This document shows positions 1 through 13,600 of a stretch of 64,000 nt of DNA, piece after piece (position 1 is the first letter of the stretch; each line of letters opens with the position of its first letter). The stretch is from the NCBI GenBank assembly GCA_022605955.1, contig JAKCOZ010000003.1, forward strand, positions 45,100,761-45,164,760. The letters run 5' to 3'. The position numbers were made by a program, and so were the translations under genes. This DNA comes from Rallus limicola (lineage: Eukaryota > Chordata > Aves > Gruiformes > Rallidae). The notes beneath the pieces are model-generated. The model worked only from the letters and a program-made list of their open reading frames with translations, was not told the origin of the DNA and made no database searches.

Positions 1-431
1 GAAAGTCCAGGCAACTGCAGAAACACATTCAATATATATGTCCTCAGAATAGATTATTTTCTAGACCCATATATTTTCTACATACACTTGCATAATCCTT
101 AAATCCTCTGTGTTGTTTGATTAGATTATGGGAAGTGTAGTCAACAGCTAAGAGCTGCTGCATATCTTTGCACTTTCCTTTTACATTTCAAAATGGCAGG
201 TTCACTTAACATATTTCCTTGAACCTACAAATACCATTAAACACATGAAATAGGTACTTTAGTTTTTGTTTAACCTTGTTCAGCATATTTGGGGCAGCCA
301 GAAACAAGAAACAGAAACAAGTATAAGCTGTACCTTCAAACAGTGAAAGACTAAAGCAAAACGTAGGGAAACAGAGCTTAACCAGATCTTTTATTTATGA
401 AGTATGAAAATCAGCAGTAAATGTGGGTTTA

Positions 432-500
432 TCATAGAATCAGAATGACTAGGTTGCAAGACAACTCCAGTACCACCTCCTTGCTCAGTGTGTGTCCAAA
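432..500 (-). mobile_element. Possible short CR1 tail
   Basis: ATCATAGAATCAGAATGACT followed by AGGTTG resembles the complement of a CR1 3' end, but the similarity fades within about 60 bases. Confidence 0.35.
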
Positions 501-3500
501 GAGATACTCAGGTTTCCATCCCACAAGGATCTGTTCTTTAGACAATTACAAAATCTGTTTTCAAAGCCAACACGATTGTTATAAAGCACGACTGGAACAC
601 ACAGGCAACAAAAAAGACTGGACTGGTTAAAGCGAAACAATCTGCATTGTTTATAATTAATCAAGGGTGTTGTGCTGGAACAGACTGAAAGCTTTAGCCC
701 AGCTTTAAACAGTTTAACTGTAAATACTTATTAATAAAGCTGCAACTTACAGCTGCTGTTTGAACATAGGCCCAAGAGTGCAAAAGGGTGCCAAGACAAA
801 GAACTATTTTTTTCTATCCTGAAAGGGAAGTTTCAACAGTTTGGAAAGGTTTGCTGCAGCATTTATAGTCAACTGAAACTGCTTCAATGACTTTCCCCTG
901 AAGTCTTCTTGCAGGAAATACAGTTTCCAGCATTAAGTGCACTTAGCATATTTAGTAACATTGAATGACTAGCAATCTTGTCTGTATTAAAAAGCTCCTG
1001 CTGAAAACAATGCTAAAATAATGGAATATGTAAGGCACACCCAAGCTTAGCTTTCCTCCTTGAAAAAGCATATTTGATTCAATTTTAAAGAAAGAAACTT
1101 ATTTTCAGTAGAGAGCTACAAACTTAAGCAATCCATCTAATCTTCCTCTGAAAGCACAGCTTCTGTATAGCTTCTACAAGTTTCACTACCAGCATCATAA
1201 CATACAACTAGACAAGTAGTTCTTATCAGCTGAGCAGCCTCAGTTATATTGGCTTGCTTAAATCAGCAATTTTAAGGTAACTTCTGAAGATTTGTGTATT
1301 ATTTCAGATTACTGTATGGGGGGGGGGGAAAGAAAGATGGACAACTCACTCTCTATTCTCCTCCACCCCCCAATGTTTCCTGATGTCTGTGTTCATACCA
1401 ATCAATACAGGACATGTAAATACCAGCAGTTAAATATTAAACCTCTCTTTCCTCCCCTCCCATTTAAAACAGGCATGCTGAAGACATCAGACTTTTTATT
1501 CCTCTGAAGTTAAGCCCACTCACCCAGGTGCCACTAAAGTGATAGCAAATGGCTATTTTCAAGTATGATCTGTTTTCAGAGAGAGAAAATAATCTTTTTG
1601 ATGTCCTACAGTGCAAATTATATTAGAAAAATTACCTCAAGAGTTTCCAGTAACGGTAAGTAGACATTGAAATAAAAAAACTCAGAAGATGTGTCAAATC
1701 TTCCTGTGTTCTCAAAAGAATTACCCCAACTCTTTTAGAGTTACATTAGCTCCTGTAGCTATCTTCTTTTCCAGGAAGGGCAAGGGGGAGGGGCGGTGGT
1801 GTGTGTGCCTCTGTCTCTCTCAAAAGCCAAAGTTACTTCTGATGACTGTTACTGAATAAATACCATTGCTACTTGTGCACCCCACCCCTGTGGCTGAGTA
1901 GCATCTACTCCCTGTGGCTAGGGTGTAACTCTGGTCTGTTAAAATCAACTCCACAAGTTTCACTGTAATGAAAGGTCACTGAAGAAAAAAAAAAACACCC
2001 TTACCAACTCCTTTTAGAGAGAAAGAAAAAAGACTGCATTTGGTAGGTGGAAGCATAAAGAGTATCCAAGATTCTTCTGTGAAATTGTTAATGCACAGCA
2101 CTGTTTAGCTGATAATTAATAATTAATAGCCTGTGAATCTATTTGGCAAGTGTCAACTTTTAACTGTTTAACCATTCACTGCTTGCACACTGCAGCTTAT
2201 CCTCATCTGAAGAGGCATTTACCACCTAAGTCAAGCTTGACACAAGTCCCTCACAATGAACAATACTGTTTTCAGGGAGACCATGCAAAAATGTTGTCAC
2301 TGCCAGAGAGATCTCAATTCCTAGAACCACCATGTGTCAATCTGCTGGTTACAAACAATGACATTCCCAGTATGTCTATTAAGTTAAAGTATACGCTATC
2401 TAAATCATCTTCCACAGTTGTTTTCACAAACTGTATTGATAACATCTTTGAGTTTACTGCTAGAATCCCACTTGTTTATAGAAATGAGATTTACTGCACT
2501 TGACGGCTGCATATTCAGTCTGGTAGCTTAGTTCTGGCCACCTCAGGACTCAGACTTGGCACCAAGTTTACTTTAGTGCTCTACATCACTCTATTAAACA
2601 GCATTACAAAAATATTGACTGACATACTGTTCACAGCCTAGCAGTAGTGTCAGAAGACTTTCATACTATCTCCTATCAAGTATTCACACTTTTCAAAGTG
2701 CTTTCTTTATATGGTACTGCACTCACAAGGCAATGCTCTGCTAATCTACATGTTGGGCTGTAACTTTCAGGCACTCTTTAGGTAGTTCAAAACAACATGG
2801 TTCACCAGTCCAGCTATATCCAGTGTCCAAAAAGTGACTTTTACCTTTACATGCATTTGAATCTTCAGTCAATTCATACATTTAGCTGATTTAAGAGCAA
2901 GACAGGAGCAACTGTCATTCAACTAATTTCACTACCTTTTGAGAGGTAGGGGTTTCAGAGAAGGAGAGTTCAAGACCTCTACCAAGATTATGAAGATTCC
3001 CTGTTAATGCTCTGACTAGACAGAGGAGAGAACTTTTTAATTAAGAACATACAGCAAAGCGATCACAGCTTTCATGGATACGAAGATTTAAGATTATCTT
3101 AAGTGCACCAACATATACAGCTTCAGACTCAGATAAGCAGCTCCCAAAAGAATAACAATCAAACTCTGCTATCAACCAAGATATCGCTTAATGATCTAGC
3201 CTTTCTTCACCTAGTTAGTGTCCATACATTGGAAAGTACTAGAAGAAGCACAATCACTTAGAAACTGAATCCAACACAAAGAATTACTTCTGGAAAGAAA
3301 CCAAAACCTGAAACAGCACAGTTGACAGAAGAGCAACAAAAACATAACACTTGCGTACACTGGAGAAGAATGAAGTTCAAGGTTTAGTCAGTTGTAAGAA
3401 ATACTGTACTACACAAGTACAGGACATGTAACAATCTGCAGATAGTTCTAGAGATGCATCAGGTTTAGTGGTTCTCAAGCTGAATAAGTAAAAAACCTCA

Positions 3501-6289
3501 TGGTGTCGAAGAAAAGGATAGTTGACAAGGTCCAAAAAATAATCTTACATTCTATACAATAGCTCTAAGAGTCTCAGTAGGAATACTGAGTCTAATTTTG
3601 GTGCTGTACCTCAAAGAAAGATGAAGACTGAGCTTGGAAGAAAGCCACAGAAAGTATCAGAGTTGTATAAGTTGTCCACATGAACAACAATTGAGGAATA
3701 AGGAGCTGTTCAGGCCAGCAAAAAACCTCATTAAATCCTAAGTGTGGTAAAGATAAAGAATCTCATCCCCAAACTGTGAGTAAGACTACACAATAAAGGA
3801 AAACTCAGATTAGACGTGGATGGCAAGAAGAAATCCTTTTAACAGGCTAAAATGCTTCCACAACCCCTCACTGTTACAACAGTTTAGCTTATGACAAAAC
3901 ATGGCATCTAATAAACAGGACTCTATTTCACATTAGGATAAGAATTAGGATTAACTTTATGAGTCTTCCTTCAGGAGGGCCCTTCAGTGTAATACTCCTC
4001 TGATACCTATACTAGTCAAATGTTACCCAAAGGGAAAAGAAGGAAAGTCAGTATTCACAGTTAAAGGATGAATGAACTTGACAAATCCAAGCACCCGGTC
4101 TAGCTTGAGAGATCTACATCATTCTCCTGTTAATTCCCATATTAGTCTGAGATTCAGGCCAAAATCCAAAATAAGTAAGTTTATTACTGTAGGGTTCAGA
4201 TGACTATGCTTGAATATTTTTTTTTTTGTTTAGTTATTAGGGAGTATCTTTGCAAGCACTGCAAATTCAGCTTTGAAGGGAGATGTCAAATACGAATACA
4301 CAAGAACTTAAGTTAAATATTTTATGTCAACATACAGCAGTGACAGAACAGCAACAAGAGCAGATTTAAATTCCTGCACAGGCCTGAACAACATGGCTCT
4401 TGGTTTTCTAGTTTCAAACTAGTATGCAATGGTTTTGAGACACCTGTAAGCACATCTCTACTACTCATCAGCAACATGCTTACACATTTCTGTTGGTTAA
4501 ACAGGTAACTATTTTTTATATCTTAACACATGTATCTGAATGCTGTTCTCCAGCCTACTTTCAGGCAAGCTGCACTGCTGCTGCAAGTTTGTGCCTCACA
4601 ACAGCAGTTAAAGTGGACCACCAGCTTCTGGAGCAACAACATGCAGTATCACAGAAACTAACGGGTTATTCTATACAATATAAAGGGTCAGCATCAAACA
4701 GAAAAATTGATAATTTGATGATCTGCTGCACAGCATCAGACAACAAAACAAGGCAGCCAAAATCAGTATTGTAGAGAACTGATACCAAGGCTACTCACAA
4801 AACTTGTTCTAAAACTTAGGCCACTGATATCAACAGAGGTAAGACAAAGCCTCATCATCATTCTCCTACAATCCTCACTACAAGATTGAGAAAAAAAAGT
4901 TAAACAATATTTACCTACTCCTATACCTTTTGTGCTTTCCTTCACCCGCACTGTTGCTTCCATTTAAGCATATCTTAAAAGGTGGGACAGAGAAATCAGT
5001 GCTAGGATGAAATGCCAAAACAGTTTACAGATTAGGAAGCCAGATTTTTTCATTTTCAGATCTCAGCAACTGCTGTTGAGGAACCAAATGATTTAAAAAT
5101 CGCACATTACAGAAACATCTAAACTCCAGGAAAAGAATGAGCTGGGGAAATGTCAAGAGAAGCTATTTCTCTTGCACTCTCTTGTATATTGACATTAGAT
5201 TTTATTTATAATTAGCATTCATTCATTAACAGTAGGAAAGATTCCATTTGTAAGAAATTACTTGACAGTGACTAGATGTCAGGAATGTAGTAAACTGGTA
5301 CAAATAAATTACATTTATAAAGGTCATAATATCAACATAGACTTATGGTGACCATTTGCACAGTGCTTTGTCATACACTTAAATATAACCTATATAAACA
5401 TCCAAACTACTTATTTTAGTGGTTCTCCAAAGATCTGCTAGAAAACAGGAAAATTAATGCATCAAACATTTTACTCATGGAAGAAACATATACTAGTCAT
5501 TTAATGCCTATTTTAAACATTTGTTACATCAGCATATTGAATGAAAATGTTTCTATAGCACCGCCACTTCTCATATACTTTCATGCTCATTCTGAATTAT
5601 CTAATTAATAGTTTCAGTCCATACACACAATAGACTGATTTATTTGCACATCTTTATTAGCATTGTCAGTAAATTAGTTCAGTCTTGGGGCAAGATTGGC
5701 AAGGTCTAGAAAAGGAGAAAATTATCCTGTCTTCAGAAAATGTTACAGCTCTACCCACAATTGATGAAAGCCTATGGACAAGTAATCCCTCTGTACTCTT
5801 CCTCTGCTGTTAATAAACTGAGCTCTGTATTCTACAAAATGAAACTCTCGTATTAATTTCTTGCTAGATTAAGAGATTTTTTTTTTGCACTGGAATCCAC
5901 TGCTAATGACACAGTATAAGAACATTAGCTACACTAGCATTTGTCAAAATTTCCTTAGCACAGCTAACTAAAAACAATCTCATGAATCAGTATTTACACA
6001 CAGTATTCAAACAAAAGCCTGACTTAAAATATAGTTACCATGAGATTTCTTAAGGCAGCTATTAGGTTGAAGGTAGATTCACCTGGATCTCAGAAGGTAA
6101 AGGATTCCATATACAATACATGAAGAAACAAGTACCATGGGTCCTTTTCATGTTGGAGGTGAAATTTAAGGTTTCCTCTGAGTTTGAAAAAAGTTAATCC
6201 TGCATAAGCTCTTATACTTGAGTTCACAAGAAATATTTTAACGCTGTACTTCCGTATTTTGGATTGGATTCACCAAGGTGCAATCACGC

Positions 6290-6900
6290 ATGAACAAACA
6301 TGCCTTCTATGATAGCATGAACTGACTGGGTGGATGAGAAAACAGCCAGTGTTGTCATCCTGGACATCACCAAGGCTTTTCACAACTGTCTTCCATAACA
6401 TCCTCATAAGTAAGCACAGGAAATGTGAGTTCAATGAGTGATAGTGAGGGGGATTGAGAGCTGGCTGAATGGCAGTGCTCAGAGGGTTGTGAAATTCTAG
6501 ATTGGAGTCCTGTAGCAAGTACTGCGTCCCAGGGGCCAGTACTGGGTCTACTCTTATTCAACACACTCATCAGTTGATGAGGACAAGGGGACAAAGTGTA
6601 CTCTCAGCAAGTTAACTGATGAACCAAGACCAGGAGAAATGGCCAACACATGAAAAGGCTGCGCTGCCATTCAGCAAGACCTGGGTGGGCTGAAGAGTTG
6701 GCAGAGAGGAACCTAATGAAATTTTTAAACTTAATGAAATGAACAACGGCAAGTGTGGGGCCCTGTAGCTGGGGAGGAATACCCCACGCACTGGTACATG
6801 TTAGGGGGTGATCTGATGGAAAGCAGCTCTGTAGAAAAAGACCTGGGAGTCCTGGTGGACAACAGGTTAACCATGAGCCAGCAGTGTGCTGGCAGCAGTT
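6290..6900 (+). mobile_element. CR1 LINE fragment (reverse transcriptase region)
   Basis: A decayed piece of CR1 ORF2. One frame reads VDEKTASVVILDITKAFHNC, a match to the RT motif around the FSKAFD box, and further on another frame gives DLGVLVDNRLTMSQQC, the usual CR1 sequence after the palm. Frameshifts and stops interrupt it, and the 3' untranslated tail is missing. Boundaries are approximate. Confidence 0.85.
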
Positions 6901-8409
6901 TATTAAAGTGAATCAACTGTTTTAACACTTATGCCTAAATTTTACTTTACTAGGCTGTCAAATCTAGATGTTTGGGTTTTTTTCACCATCTTAACTAGAT
7001 CTATACTTAACACAAAAAAACTGGGATGGGAAGTGTCTTGCTGCGTTTGACTGCTATTAATTTATAAAACAAGTTATAGCAATATTAACAATTTCACAAA
7101 ATTAAAATTACTAAACTGTCTTTTATCCCCTACAGTTGCCACATACATTTTCCCCTAAGCTATTCTAGGGTAAATAATTGCTAGAAAAGAGAAGCTTTCT
7201 AGGTTTTACTCTTCCCAATGTTTCTGTGTAACATTCAAAGTACTGGATTGCTCCTCTCCCAGCGCCTAACAGTAAGAACAATGGAGTAATCACTCCTCCA
7301 AGGTTGTCACCTAATTCCTTTCACAGTCAGAAAAAACCACCTTGTATATCATCACTTCAAAATGAAAACCAGAACCTACCTATTGCTTATAAGCCAAACT
7401 TCTTGAATATCTAGATACCCTCCAGAGAATGACCTTTTCCAGTCTGACACACCGAAGATTGGTATTGTAAGAAGCTCAGTGAGACTTAAAACAGTATTTC
7501 AGTTTGACAAACATAGGATTTTGAATATCCAAGACTTAAACCAGGGTTGATTTATTTTGCTGAAGAGTTTCAAAGTCAATAATGAGCACACACAGAACTG
7601 TGTGGAAAAAAGTTAAAGCTAATATGGAGCAAGCCTAAGCTGATACAGAGTTTCTCATTAAATGTTCATTTCTAAACAAGTTATCAGCAAGTTTAAATGA
7701 GGTGTAAGATTAACATTACAAGAAATAATTATCTCACCTCAGAAGTTCAAGTTAATTTCCCAAAATAAGTTTAATTATTCAGATGGTTCTCACTGCAAAC
7801 AGCAATTTACTCCCCTCACCTGTATCTTAAGGAAGTAACTCAAGTTTTAAAGTTCACATAACTCAGAGTAGAGAGTAAAGAATGAAAACTTCAGGTTAGT
7901 TTAACACATGTAAGGAAACACTTTCTCCTTCAGTGAAGAAGTAAACCTTGTGGTTTTCTACCTTTTATGCTCTTACATTGGACACATTTATTTTATTTAC
8001 TCAAAGTTATATTCTGCAAGAATCCATGTTCTCTACAGGTAAACCCAGACAGTTTCCTCTGATGACAGAAGTAGTATTTAAGACAGTTTCTCTAACCCTA
8101 CACTAGGAATTCCATTCTCCCATTTTCAAACCACGGTAGACCAGGAGCCAGTCCTTCAATTTATTATTTAAGAAAAAAACAATTTTTCAAATGCACTGAT
8201 ACCTTGATGCTCATGCACTATCCATATTTTTTATGACAAAGAAATGTGGAAACCTAGTCTGTTCTTGAGTTCTTCGGCAACATACACTGCCATTTGATCC
8301 ATCTAAGAAAAGGGCTCAGGGTAGGAGAACTGAGAAGCTTCCTAACAATACACACCCTTACTACCAGATATCTCACAGATAAATATCTGCTCAGTACATT
8401 GAATGGAAC

Positions 8410-9346
8410 AGCTCCCTAAACTGGTACAGCCCTCTGACTACTATGACTTTTGGTATTCCAAGCTGGCAGTGATGAAGTGGCAGAGAGAAGCCTGAGGGCT
8501 ATCAAAAGGGACTTTAGGACATTGTGGCAATTAATTAGAGGTGCCAAGAGTACAAGTGTTGTCTTCCATCCCTTTAGAAGCAGGAAAAAGCACTGAGAGC
8601 AGCAGGAAAACACACCTGATCAACTTGTGGCTAAGAGGCTGGTGCCATCAGTAGAATTTTGTGGGTTTTGGTCATGGGATGGTTTATTTGGCACCAGGAT
8701 TACTGATGGGAGATGGGGTCCACCTGTCTTCAAAGCAGGAAAAAGATCATAGCCCAGGAACTGGCACAGGCTGAGGCAAGAGCTTTAAATTAGATCAGAG
8801 GGAAGTGGGTAAAATCAGACTAGCTAGAAATAAGCCCAGGGCCAGTGTGTTAGTGGAACCAAAAGTCCAGTTAAGTGCATCCGCAGGACTGGTGTTAAAA
8901 TATAGGATGGCATACTACAGAGGAGTTGAGTGTTAGTGAGTCCCTTAAGTCTGCTCCAAGAGGTATGGGGTATGTTGAAGCACGTCTGAAGTGCTTCTAC
9001 ACCAATGCATGTAGCATGAGAAATGAGCAAGAAGAGCTAGAAGTCCCACCTCAGTCCAAGAGACACCTGCTCTTGTCCTGGTGGGGGACTTCAGCGTGCC
9101 ACACATTAACTGGGAACACCACACAGCTAATAGAAACAGGTCCACAAGATTCCTAAAGCAACTGGGTGACAGCTTTCTTGTTCAGGTATTAAGGGAGCCA
9201 ACAAGGAAAGGTTCCCTCCTAGCTCATTAACAGAGATGGTCTCATGGGGAAAGTGATGGTAGGTGGCCATCTTGGCCATAGTAACCAGATTTTGGGCTGC
9301 TCAGGGAACCAGTTGGTAAGATCCCCTGGGAAACTGCTTTTGAAGG
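8410..9346 (+). mobile_element. CR1 LINE, left part (ORF2 endonuclease), interrupted by an LTR
   Basis: The right half translates in pieces to CR1 ORF2 endonuclease: RLKCFYTNACSMRNEQEELE near the ORF2 start, then the GDFSVP-type block near 9085-9110, then RKGSLL, then LLREPVGKIPWETAFEG just before 9347. The joins between these pieces shift frame and skip sequence, so internal deletions are present. The left half (8410-8960) looks like the region upstream of ORF2, including AGAGCTTTAAATTAGATC. The copy resumes at 10453. Confidence 0.8.
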
Positions 9347-10452
9347 TGTAGTTTTGCATGGCTGGATTCTGGTGGAGAAGGGGTGCTGCAGGGTGGCTTC
9401 TGCAAGAAGCAGCCAGAAGTGCTCTGCAGGCCCAACAGAGTAAACACCAGCTGGCTTAAGGTGGAGCCCATCAGCGATGGTCACAGTGCCTCTGGGAATC
9501 ACATTTAGGAGAGAAAACCCTGCAAGCAGCTGCCTTCTGCAAACAGAGAAGGGAGTGAGAAGATTTCAGACACTGCATCGACATCAAGTCCAGGGAAGGT
9601 GGGGAGAAGATGTCCCAAGTGCTGGAGAGAAAGATGCCCCTGCAGCAACTGAGCAAGTGCTCCCCCACGGCCCACAGAGAAGGCTGAGACCCCACCTGCA
9701 GCCCATGGGGAGGCCCCATGCTGGAGCAGGGGGAGACATACAGGAGATGCTGTGACCCATGTTGGAGCAAGCCCCAGCCAGCACTTGCAGCCCATGACAG
9801 AGACAGAGATGAGAGAGACCCACACTGGAGAAGGTTTGCTGGGGAGGCAGGGGTGCTTGTGACTCTGTGGAAGACCAGGCTGGAGTAGTCCGGGCTTGAG
9901 AGATATTCTGTGATTTATGACTGCACCCCATAGCAGTGACCCATGCTGGGGCAGCTGGTGAAGAGCTGAAGCCCTGTACGAAAGGACTCACATTGGAGAA
10001 ATTAATGAAGGACTGTCTGCTGTGGGTGGGACCTCACAGTGCAGCAGAGGCAGGGAGTGAGGAATGCCCCCCTGGCCAAGAAGGAAACCAACTTGTGAGG
10101 AACTGACTGAAACCCCCGTTTTCCCATTTCCTGCCCCTCCCCATGCCAGAATGGGGAGGAAGAAGGGAGGAAAGTCATGACTAAAGTGAAGCTTTAGTAT
10201 CTGGTCATACTTCTCATTACCCAACTCTGGTTTCACTCTGTGTGCAGTGCAGTAATAAATTAGAGTTTTCTTTCCTTTATTCTGTGTTGAGTCTGTTTTG
10301 CCCATGACACTAATTACAGAGTGATCTCTCCCTGTACTTATCTCAACTCCTCAGCCTCTCAACATATATTTTCTCCCCTGTCCAGCTGAAAAGGGGAGTA
10401 ATAGAGTGACTTTGGTGGGCATCTGGCCTCCAGCCAGGGCCAAACCACCACA
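9347..10452 (+). mobile_element. ERVK-like solo LTR inserted into the CR1
   Basis: An element of about 1.1 kb that begins TGTAGTTTTGCATGGCTGG and ends CCAAACCACCACA. It contains several imperfect repeats of a CCCATGCTGGAGCA-type unit and a polyadenylation signal AATAAA at 10254-10259. The same family appears reversed at 17680-18686 and 25063-25822. CR1 ORF2 sequence is continuous in sense on both sides, which fixes the insertion. No internal retroviral gene is present. I did not see a matching target duplication, perhaps because of decay. Confidence 0.75.
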
Positions 10453-11611
10453 GACATCTATCAATGCTGGTCACTTTTAAAGTACCATGTTCTAAAAGCA
10501 CAAAAACAAGCAATTCCAAAACATTAAAAGTCAAGCAGGCAGGGCAGGAGGCTAGCTTGGCTGAACAGGTACCTTCTTCAAGAGCTCAGGTGGAAAAAGT
10601 GTACAGACAATGGGTGTACAGAGGGCAACAGTGAATGGAGTTACACCTCACTGGCATCCAGTAGCTAGTGGGGGTCCCCAGGGTTCCATTTTAGGTCCAG
10701 TTCTTTTTAACATTTTCATAAATGACCTGGACTCAGGACTAGAAGGTGTCTAAAGTAAGCAAGCAGGTGACACTAAACTGAGAAGCGCCTTACAGAGTTA
10801 CCTGGACAGATCAGAGAGCTGGGCAATCACCAACCACATGAAGTTTAACAAGGGCAAGTGCTGGATTCTGCTCCTGGGAAGGGGCAGCCCTGGCTACACA
10901 TCCAAACTAGGGGATATGATGCTGGAGGCCAGCTATGCTGAAAGGCATTTGGGGGTCTTGGTTACAGCAAGTTGACCATGAGCCAGCAGTGTGCCCAGGA
11001 AGACCAAACACATCATGTGCTTCAAGCACAGCATTGCCAGTCAGTCCAGGGAGGTGATTGTCCTACTCTGCATTGTGCTGATGTGGCCTCACCTCGAGTA
11101 TTGTGTGTGGTTTTGGGTGCCACAGTAGAAGAGGAACACAAAAATATTGGAGAGTGCCCACAGGAGGGCAATGAGGGTGGTGAAGGGTCTGGAGGGAGAG
11201 TCTTGCAAGGAGAGGCTGAAGTCTCTTGATTTCTTCAGCCTGGAGAAAAGGAGACTGAGGGGAGATCTCATCATGGTCTATGGCTTCCTGACGAGGCGGG
11301 AGCAAAGTGGCAGGCACCAATCTCCTCTTTAGTGACCACTGATAGAACCCAAGGGAACAGCATGAAGCTGAGACAAGGGAGGTTTATGATGGATATTTGG
11401 AATATATTCTTTACTGAGCGTGTGTCTGGGCACTGGAACAGGCTCCCCAGGGAAGGGGTCACAGCACTCAGCTTGGCTGAGTTCAAGAAGCATCTGGATG
11501 GTACGCTCAGCCCCATGCTCTGACTTGGCTGGCCCTGTGTAGAGTGAGGAGAGAGTCTATGATCCTTACAGGTCCCCTCAAACTCAAGATATTCTATGAT
11601 TCCATGATCTA
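10453..11611 (+). mobile_element. CR1 LINE, right part (ORF2 linker, RT and 3' tail)
   Basis: Resumes with WSLLKYHVLKAQKQAIPKH, then [18 protein letters not shown], the linker before the RT. It then jumps to [20 protein letters not shown] and QADDTKL, and ends in the CR1 3' region with SLEKRRLRGDLI and the terminal ATTCTATGATTCCATGATC near 11590-11610. The part of the RT before GVPQGS is deleted. Frames are broken and the copy is dead. Confidence 0.88.
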
Positions 11612-13212
11612 AGTAGAATAAAGGACTCCTGGATACACATCAACTACTTCATTTGCCTCATTCATGGTCCTACCACTTCTTTAGACTTTTCCCTCTAGTT
11701 CAGGGAGATTAATAATCATTTTAGAAGCTGCACTTTAAACATTTAATCCAGCAAGCGTTCAGGAACCTCGATAAAGAAATGGCTAATGCAGGGATTAAAA
11801 AAAGCAGAAAATTCTAACATTTTTATGCTTGAACAGTAGATGTTTTACATTTTTTAGCTGGCAGCTACTCACTGGTGCTGTTAAGCAGAAGTTTTTCTAA
11901 GTCTGTTCATACTCAAATTTAATAGAAAATTCACTTTAGATCAGTGTTTTCTCTGTTCAGAGCACAATGACACACAGTCAAAAAGCTTTAGTCCATCTTT
12001 CATACTCTAAAGATAAACAACCTTGTGACATGCTACAGTAAATCTCACAAACACACTTTTGTTAGTGAACAGCTTAAGCAGCCTACCAGAACTACCTACC
12101 CACTCAGCAAGCAACAAAGAGCTCCAAAACCAACATACTTCTATAGCAGTAGACTCAAGTTAATAAAAATGACTGCTTACTAAAGGAAATAATTTCCTCA
12201 TTTTTATTCAAATTATTATGTGTCAGTTCAAGAACTTAGTTCCCAAACAGAATCAGTTTTTCCTCACAAACAACAGCCTGTCAAGGAACTTCTGCTTGAG
12301 TTTCAGTAAACTGATCAGAAATGTTCCTGCAGAAAATTTCAGAGTAAGCAGACAAAAATCTGAACTTGAAAGGGATATTTTGCCTCGTAAAAGCCACCTT
12401 CTACTTTCAAGTGTTCAGATATAAAACTTCTCACAAAGCTGAAGAAAACTAAAGGATGGATGAAAAGTTACTTAAAACTAAGGATCACTGAAGTGTTGTA
12501 AATACATATTCAAATGAAAACCACAATTAACTTCTAGACTTCAAGAAAATATCTTTTTCAGATACTATATTATTAAACAGCAGTACATTTTGCCAGTATG
12601 TTTTTCTTATTAAGTTGTATATGAATTATACCAAATAGCATTCACCATCACATTGGTAACATGTGGAAACAAGATCTCTGGAGACAAAATCTTTAAGAAA
12701 AACTGATAACCAGAACAAAAACTGGATCTGAATATTTCTGGTTTATATTTAAACACACCTATCTATGTGCATATAGCACTCTTCCAAGGCTTCTGGTGAT
12801 AAGATTCATATGTATTTTAGTAGCAAGTTACTAGAAACAGATGCATCTCTGCACCTACATCAATCACACAAATCTGCTACTGTATTATGAAGACAACAGG
12901 ATATTGCACAAGAAAAATTTCAGAAATCTTGTTACTAGTGCTTTTAAATTATACACTTTTAACTTGAGTCCAAGCTACTGTTACAAGATTGCATTACATT
13001 TTGCAGTTTTCCTTGCCTTCTCTTCATCTTGACCATGATATTTAGTTCTATAGCACAAAAAATATTTTAAAATAATGTATTACTTTAATATATTAAATGG
13101 TTTCATGGTTTATTTAGAAGTGCTATAATATATGCATTCTACATGTTCTTAAATTGAGGGTCAAATCCATTATCTCAACCCTCTGAGCCCTATGTTGGGC
13201 ACTAAAAAGGAC

Positions 13213-13600
13213 TGTTGTGGTTTGGCCCCAAGTGGTGGTTGAACATCACATGGCTGTACATGTGGCCACTCCCCTGGATAGGATATGGAAGAGGATCCAA
13301 AAAAGGTAAAACTCATGGGTTGGGATGACAGTTTACTGGGATAGCAAAGGAAGAGGAAAATAACAGTACTTAAAAACAATATACAAAGCAGTTGTTACAC
13401 AATTCAATTTGCCCATCGCCCAAAACCTGATGCTCAATCTGTCCCCAAGCACCACCTCATCACCAGGCAGTTCCCCTTTTCTATACTTAGCATGCAGTCA
13501 CGTGGTATGGAATACACCTTTGGCTAGTTTGGGTCAGTTGTCCTGGCTGTGTACATTCACAGTATCTTGTGAAAATTAACTCTACTGCAGCCAAAACCCA
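13213..13600 (-). mobile_element. ERVL-like solo LTR (shortened)
   Basis: On the plus strand it runs from TGTTGTGGTTTGGCCCCA to CTGCAGCCAAAACCCA, the complement of the family seen at 24387-24913. A segment near 13530 (GGTCAGTTGTCCTGGCTGTG) also matches the copy at 51503-52055. At about 390 bp it is shorter than its relatives, so internal parts are deleted. Confidence 0.7.

Noticed and set aside
9471..10305. Open frames of 85-135 codons on both strands
   Set aside because: They lie inside the ERVK-like LTR and show no retroviral or host protein similarity.
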